Shown piece by piece: positions 22,573-31,626 of a stretch of 64,000 nt of DNA. Below the pieces are notes generated by a model that saw nothing but the letters and a program-made list of their open reading frames with translations, was not told where the DNA came from and did no database searches. Each line of letters begins with the position of its first letter. Within the stretch, counting starts at the first letter, position 1. This stretch comes from Porogramme epimiltina. Lineage: Eukaryota > Basidiomycota > Agaricomycetes > Polyporales > Polyporaceae. Both the position numbers and the translations under genes were made by a program. The stretch is taken from contig FTLJ01000412.1 of assembly GCA_900155495.1 (NCBI GenBank), positions 56,793 to 120,792 of the forward strand, given 5' to 3'.

Positions 22573-24640
22573 CCGAGCGCAGGGACGTTTCGGGGAGATG
22601 GGCAGGGTCCAGGTACGGCGGGGGCAGCAGGAACAAAGCCCGCGGTCGTGGAGAGGTGTCGTAGAGGGGCCGGAGGCGACAAGGCGAATGCGACCATGGA
22701 GAGGTGCGTATATGTTGGAGAAAAGGTTGCTTCGACTGGCCAGACAGCGCCCGTTTGACGATCGTGAGTGGAGGGCCAGGCACCCGGGGCGGGCAGAGAC
22801 CGGGCGGTGGGTGGACGGAGGGGGCTAGCGGGCGCGCTGGCAGTGCCGCTCTGGGGGCGAGGACATAACCGGCGATCTTCCGCACGCAGCCTCGGGCTTC
22901 CCGCGACTCGCGAGCGCACGAGGGGATCTCGCGAGCTCGCGTTCGGAGGCGCCCCGACTACACCACATTGCAATCGCACCTCCGAAGCGCGAACCCTGTC
23001 CGCCCGCGCGGCCGCGTCGGGGTATGCCGGCTGCCCAGAACCAGAACGCGGGGGCCCGTTGGTGCAGCCGGCGAGCTCGAGCGTGCGCGATCGCGTCGTG
23101 AAAATTCAAGACGGTCTTCAACGTTTTGCGCCACGAGACGGCCGGTCGGACCCGCAGGCCACCCCCCGCGCGGGCCCGGAAGAACCGCGGAGGTCGATCG
23201 AGGGGAGGGCTGTCGGCATGCTCCCGTGTCGAAGAATGGTAGAGCCCCGATCGAGCTAGGGTGCGCAGAGGGGGCTGAGCTGAGCACAAGGAGAACACAG
23301 CGTGACGCAAGAGGTGAACGCGAACGCTTACCGAAGGCGGTATGCGTCGGCCACTCCCGGGCGCGCGTTCGACGCCACGCCGCTCCCAGCCGGACACGCG
23401 GGACGCAGGGTGGTCGGGCGCAGGACGCGGCCGACGCGGGGCTCTCGCGCTGTGGGACTCGCACTTGCGCAGCTTCACGGTTCGTGGCGTGGCGTGCACG
23501 AGGCTCGCGCTGGCAGGAGTCGCCGCGGGCGCTCAATGTGCATTGAAATTGATCCAGATGGATGACGATGGGCGCCCCGCCTCCCGAGCCAATGGGGGCT
23601 GCCCTCTCGGTCGGCGCCGGAGCCTCCCGAGTCGCGAAGCAGCGGCGCGGAACAGACGAGCGTGAATTGCCTTCGTCCTTCCCCGCGTCCAGCGACAGCT
23701 CATTTGTGCTTATCCGGTAATCCATCTCCCAAGCCAGGGCTTCCACAGATCTTCGCTCGAGTTCGCTCCTTTACAGCACCCGATCTACGCTCGTGACCCC
23801 TCCACTCGAAGACAGAGACAGGAGCCTGGATCTACGAGTCTTCTTCCTCAAGACGCGCCGCTCGTCCCGCTACAAGATATGAGGTTTCAAAAGCTACTGA
23901 ACAAGCCTCGTCGATCGCCTGCGCGTTCACAGGCTCAGCACATGTCATGTCGCCACCATCCGAGAGCCCCTAGCGCGCCCCCACAAAAATTTAAACATAT
24001 CGAGATCCGGGGCTTCGTCGCGACATACGCAGACGCCACGGCAACCGCTCCCGACCGCGATGACGTTCACACCGAGCGGCGCCGCGCGACGGATTCGCGC
24101 ATCGCTGTGGACCGCTCCCAGACGCCCGCGCACGGATATGTTTATGTTTTTTTCTCTCGGCGCCGCGCGTAAGACGTACTATGTCGTCGCGGGCCCGTCG
24201 GTGCGCATTTATCGCACGGGCTCGGGCTGCCTCGCGTAATGCGCGGCCGACGCCATGTGCAGCCCCGCCGCGCGAGCCCTCCGGCCATCTACGTGCGGCT
24301 CGCCCCCCAACGATCTCTCCGAGCCGCGCAGCGCGCGCCCAATATCCGCCACCACCGGCTTCGCGCCTTCGAATTCGCCAGACGCACGCTCGCGCGCTCG
24401 TACCTCTGGGTGCGCGCGTTACAGCGACAGGCACGCCGCGCTAGGCTGTTGGGACCTGTGCGGTTGCGGTCCACGGAGGCTGCGGGGCCGGTCGCGGTAG
24501 CTCGTCCCGCGCACTTCGAGTTCCAGCTTCCAAGCACGCTAGGCGTTTGCTCCGGTCGAGAGAGAGACATAGGTAACGCGCCGCGGACGCAGGATCACGG
24601 ACGCCCCTCCGTCGGGCTACCGAAGTCGCTACACAGTTAA
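22573..24640. other. GC-rich intergenic block, no gene recognised
   Basis: About 2 kb of markedly GC-rich sequence between the start of D2 and the 3' end of D3. Long open frames occur in nearly every phase, as expected from composition; they are arginine-, proline- and alanine-rich without recognisable motifs or consistent splice sites. It must contain the D2 promoter. I see no repeat structure or RNA gene. Confidence 0.5.
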
Positions 24641-24642
24641 CG

Positions 24643-26677
24643 TCATGCGACCCCCATCTCGGGCTTCTGCGGTCGCTCGTGCGTCTGGGGCGGCGCGCCC
24701 GCCGCGCTTCCAGTAGGAGGCGGCCGCGAAGGCGCGCGCTCGAGCGCTATCGTATCCGAGTCCGCTAGCCCCTCCGCGCTCGCGCGCGCGCCCTTGTCCT
24801 CGCCCTCGTCCGCTGTAGGGTAGGCGAGCGTCGACCCGAGCGAGCCCACGATGCGCGCGGCGAAGCGCGGGGTCGCCCACTCCATCGTGCCCGTCGAGAA
24901 CTCGTTCGAGGGCGCGCCGCTCGACCTTACTCGGACCGCGCGCTGGTTCGTCTCCTGTAAATCGAGGAGGAAGTGCGAGACCAGGACGGCGGTGAGCCTT
25001 TCGCAGCTGTGTGAGCGGGTGTGTAGAAACGGGAGAGCTGAGTGCACGTACGGTTCGGTGAAGAGCGTGATTACACTTGTCTAGAACTTGGGTGAGTGTG
25101 AAGCACGCGTGGGGACAGGAGAGGAGCGCACCGAAGTGAGAGCGAACACCATGTGCATAGTGTTAAGCACCATCAGGACCCTATAAAGACGCGATACTCT
25201 GTTGGTTCCGTCCCAGCAGTGATCTATACGGTTGATGTACCCACAAGAAGTATATGGTTCCTAGTAGACCACCGAGCTCAGTGCGTTGCCTCACAAGGGA
25301 CACAGGACACTTACCATCTCGCAAGACAACGTCTGTGAACGGCAGCTTGCCCACGGAGAAGACACTCAGGCCCCGACGAGGCAGACACCACCAGGTGACG
25401 CCCACGATGATAATGTCTGCCGCGATGAGGCATGAGCGCGCGATGATTGTCACTATCCCCATCCGCCGTAGTCAGCCGAAAACGTAACGAGCGACAAGAG
25501 CAGCGGTGCATCAGCAAAAGGTCACTGTTACAAGTGCCACTTCTGACAACTAATTCTGGCTATTTTGCCCTATTTCGTATTATTTCCTGCTCACATGTTC
25601 GTACTATTGCCTGCATGTGAGCAGGAAATAGTACGAAACAGTGCGAAATAGGGAGGAATAGTCGGTATAAGTACCGTTTGTAATGGCGCCCTTTTGCTGA
25701 TGTCAGCCTGGTGGGCGGGATACCATACATCTACGGGTGGACGCGGCGCGCTCTTCAACACGGAAACGGAGGCGCGGAGGAAAAAGAGTGGCGCACTTGT
25801 GTCTTTCTGCGACGGTCAGGTTCTCGCCTTGGCCGCACGTCCCCGAGCTGGGGTCATTCACACCGAATATCGGGAAGCTCTGTTGTGGAATACCAAAACG
25901 GGAGTCAGCCTCGCGCTTTATCAGTAAATAGATGGTCAGAACACGTACGAAATTCACGCCTAGGGGGACAAGCGAGAGAAGTAAGACAGCGAGGGAGAGC
26001 ACGTAGCTCTTGCAGAGCGCGAAGGTGCGGAGCCCCGAGAAAGCTGTAGTCATGACTTTAGCTGCGAGCAACGACGGGGATCTCGAAGGATAAATCTAAG
26101 ATCTCGTACCTGCCCATGGGACGTACTGGAGGTAGTCGATGGACGAAAACACCTTGGCATGGATGTCACAACTAAGCTTCGGCGTTAACGGCCATGTTTA
26201 CTCCAAAGAGTAAGAGTAATGCCTACGTCTAAGTCCCAAGTAAGCACGACGTTAATGAATAGTATATGCAAAGTAGCGAACCTTGTCAGAGACATGCACT
26301 GGAAGATAAAGCGAGAGATCCAATAGGTGATTGAGGAGCGTCAAGTATTTATTTGAAAAGAAGAGCACTGTTGCGCCCGAGAACCGCCGCGTCCAGAACG
26401 CATCAACCTCTCGTCCAAACGTGATCATGTAGTCGTATATCAAGAGCACTGCGTGCAGATAGAGGTCGTGGTCAGCACAAGAACCAGGGGCGGCTGAGGA
26501 TGCGCTCGGAGAGAAGACGGGACCTACCGATCCCCACTATCCCGCAGTAGCTGCCGATCATCCTAGTCACAACATTCATGAGTTTATACAGAATAACCGC
26601 TGAAGAAAACCACTTGCTCACCCTTGAGCAGTCTCTGCGATGATCGCAGCGACGTCGCTTGCGGAATATGAAGACAT
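24643..26677 (-). CDS. DUF6533 multi-pass membrane protein D3
   Basis: Complete gene. Exon 1 (about 26622-26677) encodes MSSYSASDVAAIIAETAQ; exon 2 (26528-26562) MIGSYCGIVGI; exon 3 (about 26282-26448) the signature VLLIYDYMITFGREVDAFW with ATVLFFSNKYLTLL. Then come DIHAKVFSSIDYLQYVPWA, AFSGLRTFALCKSYVLSLAVLLLSL, an external loop, IIARSCLIAADIIIVGVTWW, VLRDG-TIYFLWV, VLMVLNTMHMVFALTS, ITLFTEP and the tail LTAVLVSHFLLDLQE...MEWATPRFAARIVGSLGS, ending at 24643. This layout matches family members with seven or so helices and a soluble tail. An inverted-repeat element lies in the intron near 25.5-25.7 kb. Function is unknown; the gene is a tandem paralogue of D4. Confidence 0.8.
25509..25702. mobile_element. 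Short inverted-repeat element (MITE-like) in a D3 intron
   Basis: About 194 bp whose halves are near-complementary. The ends read CATCAGCAAAAGG and its complement, and the inner arms (TTTCCTGCTCACATG and its complement around 25595-25635) are almost perfect, with TATTTCG/CGAAATA-rich sequence between. It codes for nothing. The matching intron of paralogue D4 (near 29.69 kb) aligns on both sides but lacks it, so D3 gained it after the duplication. A remnant of the same family lies near 31.08-31.15 kb. Superfamily unassigned. Confidence 0.7.
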
Positions 26678-27960
26678 GTCAGTTTGGTAAAGGGGAAAGG
26701 AAACTCGACGTTGAGGGACACGACTCCGCTTTTTGAACTCCCATGTGCTCGCTCGTTGCCTGTTGTGTTTGTGGTCCTCGTAGGGATGGAGGGGACAGGA
26801 TGTGGCATTATTCCAGACGCGACACCCCGCGCACCGAACTCCGCCCATGATCGCCAACCCACCCCACATGGAGGCCTTCATGGGCATCCAACCGCCTTCG
26901 CTTCTCAGAGATACGCGCTCTCTTCGGCGGCCGTATGTAGCTCCATTAGCAAAATACTGTGAGAAGAACACGATGAGCCGAACGCTGGCACGTTTCGAAA
27001 TGTATTCAAACAATTTCGCTCACCCAAAAAACATATGCACCCCAGAGGTGGACGTCACAGCGACCCCAGTCCTCCCCTCGGGGCGCAAACATTCTAGGGT
27101 GCGCGCACGCCAACGCCCACTATAGTCGCGCAAGATTGAACCACGTATCCCATGCTTCGCCCCAGAGGTGGGCAGATGTATGGTATGCGCGCTGGCGCAC
27201 CACAATCCACAACCAGCCACCGCACTCACGCGCCCACGCCACCCACGCGCGAGGCCTCCCAAGCATCCGAGCCAGGCGTCGGAGCGCCCCGCGCTCCTCG
27301 GACTTCAAAGGCCCCTCTCGACCGCGGCGAGCATGGTCACCGGGCTGCGGGCGGTGGATGCACGGGAGGCGAGATGGCCGGCGATATGGCTCGGGGCGGG
27401 GCGGGGCGCGTGCAGTGTGTCCTTGCACCTTGCAATGGAAGATCGACCAGGATACGCGTGCTCGGTGCTCCCGGCGGCGGAGGGCACGCGCAGCTCCCAT
27501 GTGACTTGCAGAACGCGCGAAGCACCGCTCGCCAACCTTGCTCGATGGGCGGCCGGACCGCATGAAGGCGAGCATGGAACCAAGAAGCTGCGGGGGTGCA
27601 GGCCGCGTGGAGCGTAATGGAAAGAATCTGCCAATGCGTGCGTCGGGAACTGTGAATAGGGAGCAATGGCGCTACGTCGGGAAATCAGTACGTGTACGAT
27701 GTGACAGCGTAACGGAAGCACCTGCATCTGTGTTCCGGCACTTGTTACCGTCAGAGATGGGAGTCCAGTGATCGTAGCCATAGAGGCCGTGGACCGGTTG
27801 TGCAATCTGAGAAAGCCGCTCAGAGCCCATTTCTCGGCTCATGACGTTCGTTCCGTCCGAGGACAAAAACATCGGTAAGATGCCGCGCACGTAGGGTCAC
27901 ACAGGCCACTGCGTTAAATTATCGAAGCCGCTACACTGACCGCGTCATGTGACCTCCGTC
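26678..27960. other. Spacer between D3 and D4 blocks
   Basis: Holds the D3 promoter at its left. The rest shows only GC-rich open frames on both strands without recognisable domains. The 27650-27775 part (GATGTGACAGCGTAACGGAAGCACCTGC region) is repeated at about 31258-31345, supporting a duplicated unit that includes this spacer. The region near 27910-27990 resembles the 3' end of D3 near 24600-24670 and belongs to D4's 3' flank. Confidence 0.45.
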
Positions 27961-28158
27961 TCAAGCTTCTGCAATCACCCCCGAGGTGGCACGCTCACCA
28001 CACTCGGCGGTGAAGGCACCCGCGCGGGCGCTGTCATGTCGAGCTCTCCGTTTCCCCTTGAGCACTTTCGTCCATGGATGAGAGGTATGTGAGTGTCGAT
28101 TCGAGGGAGCCCACGACGCGCGCCACGAGGTTGGGCGTGGCCCACTCGATCGTTTCCG

Positions 28159-28168
28159 TCGAGGTGCC
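28159..28168. repeat. Target-site duplication, left copy
   Basis: TCGAGGTGCC immediately left of the fold-back element, identical to 29066-29075 on the right. The D4 frame is continuous across a single copy, which supports its origin as a 10-bp target duplication. Confidence 0.8.
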
Positions 28169-28321
28169 CAATACATTCAGTCCCGGTCTCCTGATCCCGC
28201 TCGTCAATTGACGAGCCGGTCTCTGGAGGTCGGAATACCAGTCACGTGCAAAGGCCCCGGGCAAATCGTGTAGTAAGGCGCTTATTTCGTGTTTCTAAAC
28301 AGAGAGCAAAAGGATAAAGCC

Positions 28322-28390
28322 CAACTATGGATTCGAACCCTCCACCTTTCGTTTCTCCATCCCTTACTTTACCAACTGAGCTACTAGTCC
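28322..28390 (-). ncRNA. tRNA-like pol III promoter segment, left arm
   Basis: On the minus strand this reads TAGCTCAGTTGG (matching the A-box consensus) and, 32 nt later, GGTTCGAATCC (matching the B-box consensus). A tRNA cloverleaf cannot be completed with confidence because acceptor pairing is poor, so this is tRNA-derived rather than a functional tRNA gene. Transcription would run outward through the arm towards the D4 tail. Confidence 0.6.
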
Positions 28391-28849
28391 TTTCATATAC
28401 GCATAAGTGGTAGGAATATATCACCACTTTTTGGTCCCATCCCCGGGTCTTATAGGGCGCCTCCCCCCTTGCTCCCGGCGCCCAGATACCGGGTGCACTC
28501 CGATCTCCGGATGCCGCTCCCGACATCAGCCTGCCCCCGGCCTCTGGACACCGACAACCTCCCGGTCTTCCCCCTTTCGGTCGACGCTTAGTGCTCGAAC
28601 TACCTAAACAGTAACTTCGTTAGCAGTACATACACAGTACGGCCCTCCCCGCCCCGGTACTCAGATGCAGGGGGGACGGTATCCAGATACCGGGGAGGGG
28701 GCCGGTATCTAGAGGCCGGGGGCAGGTATCCGGATCCCATGGGTCTGCCCGATATGTGGATGCCGGGGGTAGAGGGAAGGCGCCCAATGGGATCTGGGGA
28801 CCAGGTCCAAAAAGTGGTCATATATCTCTAGTGCCTTTGTAGATATCAA

Positions 28850-28915
28850 AGGCCTAGTGACACAGTTGGTACAGTGTGGGATAAGGTAGCTGGAGGTCGG
28901 GGGTTCGAATCAGTG
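28850..28915 (+). ncRNA. tRNA-like pol III promoter segment, right arm
   Basis: Mirror counterpart on the plus strand: TAGTGACACAGTTGG as a degenerate A box and GGGTTCGAATC as a near-perfect B box about 32 nt downstream. It is more decayed than the left one in the A box. It points outward, away from the element centre and antisense to D4. Confidence 0.55.
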
Positions 28916-29065
28916 GCTTGGTTTTCTATTTTGCTGCTCGGAGACATAAAATAAGCGCCTTGCTACTGGATTTGGGTAGAGCCCTTTCACGTGACTGGTA
29001 TTCCGGCCTCGCGAGACCGGCTCGTCAATTGACCACCAGTATCGCGAGACCGCGACTGAATCCCC

Positions 29066-29075
29066 TCGAGGTGCC
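29066..29075. repeat. Target-site duplication, right copy
   Basis: TCGAGGTGCC directly after the fold-back element; partner of 28159-28168. Confidence 0.8.
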
Positions 29076-30665
29076 GTCCCCAACACTCGATGTGCCATTG
29101 GGCGTGCACCGGTACGCCTCCTGCAAGTCGAGGAGAAAGTGAGAAACGAGGACGGCGGTGAGCCTGTAGGGGTTGTATGCACGGGCGTAAAGGAATGTAG
29201 AAGCAGGCTGTAGAAGGCGCTCACGGTTCGGTGAAGTATGTGATGAAACTTGTCTGGCGATTATCCGTGCTGGGTGAGTCTAGAGAAAGCGCCTGGATTG
29301 TAGAGAGACTCACTGAAGTGAAGGAGAAAACGATGTGCATAGTATTTAGCACCATCAAGACCCTGCACAGACGCGCGCCCCTGTTGGTCCTATCTAAACA
29401 GGGGTCCGTTTAGGAATATACCCACAAGAAGTAAACAGTTCCTGGAGGACCATCTCACTCAACACACTATCTCAAGTGGAGAACCGAGTACTGCATTGTC
29501 ACTTACCGTCTCGCAAGACGATGTAGCTAAGCGACAGCTTGCACATGGGGAATACACCCGGACCCCGGCGGGGAAGACACCACCAGGTGACGCCCACGAG
29601 GATGGCGTCTGCCGCGATGAGGCACGAGCGGGAGATGATTGTCACTATCCCCATTCGCCACAGTCAGCGGAGACCGCAACAGCAACAAGGGCACCGGCGC
29701 GGGACGGAATACCATACATCTGTGAGTTAAAAGACGCCTTCGGCGGATGCACGGAGGCACGAAGGAAGAAGAGTGGCGCACTTGTGACCTTCGGCAACGG
29801 TCAGGCTCTCGCCTTGGCCGCACGACCCCGAGCTGGGGTCGTTCACGCCGAATATCGGGACGCTCTGTTGGGGAACGCCAAAACGAGCGTCAGAGTCGCC
29901 CTTCTTCAGGGAATAGATGGCAAGAACGCGTACGAAATTCACCCCCAAAGGGACGAGCGAGAGAAATAAAACAGCGATGGAGAGCACGTAGCTCTTGCAG
30001 AGCGCGAAGGTGCGCAGCCCCGAGAAAGCTGTGGTCATGACTCTGGCTGTGAGCAACGACGAGGATCTTGAAGGATAGATATAAGATATCGTACCTGCCC
30101 AGGGGACATACTGGAGGTAGTCGATGGACGAAAATACCTTGGCATGGATGTCACAGCTTAGTAAACTTCGGCGTTAACGGTCATGTTTGCTCCAAATGGT
30201 AGGAGTAATGCCTACGTCTAAGTTCCGAGTAAGCACGACATTAATGAGTAAATGCAGAGTAACGGACCCTGTCAGAGACATGCACCGGAAGATAAAGCGA
30301 GAGATCCAACAGGTGATTGAGGAGCGTCAAGTATTTATTTGAAAAGAAGAGCACTGTTGCGCCTGAGAACCCTCGCGTCCAGAACGCATCAACCTCTCGT
30401 CCAAAGGTGATCATGTAGTCGTATATCAAGAGCACTGCATACAGAGAGGCGCCGTGGTCAGCACAAGATTCGGTGGCGGCTGAGGGTACGCCTGGAGAGA
30501 AGGTGGGACCTACCGATCCCCACTATCCCGCAGTAGTTGCCAATCATCCTGGCCACGTCTTTCATAAGCTTATTCACAGAACAACCATTGAAGAAAACTA
30601 GCCTCTCACCCCTGAGAGGTCTCTGCGATGATCGCAGCAATCTCGCCTGCGGAATCAGAAGACAT

Positions 30666-31600
30666 GTCGGTTTGGTAATGGGGAAAGGAAACTCAATGTA
30701 GAGGGGCACGACTCCGCCCTTAAAACCCCCATGTTCTTGATGTTCAAGAGGAAGAGGGCAGTGTACATACGAATCTGCCCAGCAAGATGACTCATTACAC
30801 ACGGAGGCCTTCATGGACGGATCCGTGTTGTTCGGAGATATATCATGACTCTCTTTAGCGGCTGCATGCACCTGTGTTGACGGGGACGCTCCGTACTAAA
30901 AACCTCCTCCACCACCAGATCCGAAAAGGCCCCGAAACAGGCGGATGCACGCCGGAGGCGTGCAGTGCACACTTACGACAGAAGAGTGATCGAGGCGCAT
31001 ATCCTTGCGCGCGAGGCGCGTAGGGACGGGAAATGTTGACAATATAAGCTCCTCCTTGCAGGCTTGCGGCTACTGATGACTAGTTCCGTACTCATGAGCA
31101 GGAATTAATAGGAATTAGTTGGGATTAGTAGCCAAAAGTGGCATTTGTAACGTCAACAGCGTTAATCAGTAAAGTAAGGAGCTTGCCAATGTGCCCACGG
31201 TGAATAGCTAACAGTGAGGCGACTTGGGAGTGGCGGCACTAGGGGGGGGGGGGGGGGGGGATCAGTACGTTTACCATATGACAGCATAACGGAAGCACCT
31301 GCGTCCACGTTCTAGCACCTGTGGCCGTCCTCTGCCGTCAGAGATGGTGGTCGCGAACCAACATGTTAGGCGCCTGCGATAGTTGTTTCCCCTCGGGATT
31401 TCTCACGACATCCGCATAACATCATACAGAAAGCAAGATTAGTGTCCTGATTATAACTGAAGAGAGGGGAGATGCGATCTACTGGACATGACGATAAAAG
31501 CACAGATGAGTGTACGCGAACGACGGGACGATACGATGATGATACTACAAGGTGCTGGGACGACTGGCGACGATGACCTGGGGTACTGAAACGACAATGA
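30666..31600. other. Spacer between D4 and the Ufd4 gene
   Basis: No gene seen. It contains the D4 promoter, a decayed piece of the D3-type short element (about 31080-31150, GAGCAGGAATTAATAGG and TGGCATTTGTAACG), a run of 19 G (31242-31260), the second copy of the spacer repeat (about 31258-31345), and the 3' flank of the ubiquitin ligase gene. The left third still resembles the region upstream of D3. Confidence 0.5.
31242..31260. repeat. Poly-G run
   Basis: Nineteen consecutive G directly before a repeated segment (ATCAGTACG...). Long mononucleotide runs of this kind are often mis-sized in assemblies. Confidence 0.9.
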
Positions 31601-31626
31601 TGATGGATATTCTTCCTCCTTCCCCT

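Larger units (their letters stand above)
28169..29065. mobile_element. 0.9-kb fold-back element with tRNA-like arms
   Basis: The left part (28169 to about 28600) and the reverse complement of the right part (about 28640 to 29065) align along most of their length. Shared blocks are ATTCAGTC, CGGTCTC, GTCAATTGACGAG, GGAATACCAGTCACGTG, AAGGCGCTTATTT, a tRNA-like segment, ACCACTTTTTGG and the CCCCCGGCCTC region. The centre (about 28600-28640) is not repeated. The outermost bases do not match perfectly. No transposase frame is present, so it is non-autonomous. The 10-bp target duplication and long terminal inverted repeats suit a Mutator-like element, while the tRNA-like segments are a SINE feature; the class is therefore open. 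Confidence 0.8.
28034..30665 (-). pseudogene. DUF6533 gene D4, split by an insertion in its last exon
   Basis: Close paralogue of D3: MSSDSAGEIAAIIAETSQ (start 30665), MIGNYCGIVGI, VLLIYDYMITFGREVDAFW, AFSGLRTFALCKSYVLSIAVLFLSL, IISRSCLIAADAILVGVTWW, VLRDG, TSFITYFTEP and LTAVLVSHFLLDLQEAY. The final coding exon is interrupted at 29065 by a 0.9-kb fold-back element and reads into a stop inside it (ILVVN). The missing tail (ETIEWATPNLVARVVGS) continues beyond the element from 28168. One copy of the flanking 10-bp repeat joins the two parts in frame, so the gene was intact before insertion. The truncated product would keep all membrane helices but lose most of the tail. A further stop at 28034 precedes the position where D3 ends. 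Confidence 0.8.

Noticed and set aside
22968..23746. Several 130-260-codon frames on both strands in the GC-rich block
   Set aside because: They overlap in all phases and are arginine/proline/alanine-rich, the hallmark of composition-driven open frames.
28322..28390. Functional tRNA gene
   Set aside because: A and B boxes match, but the acceptor stem does not pair convincingly and the sequence sits within a mobile palindrome with a mirrored partner; called tRNA-derived instead.
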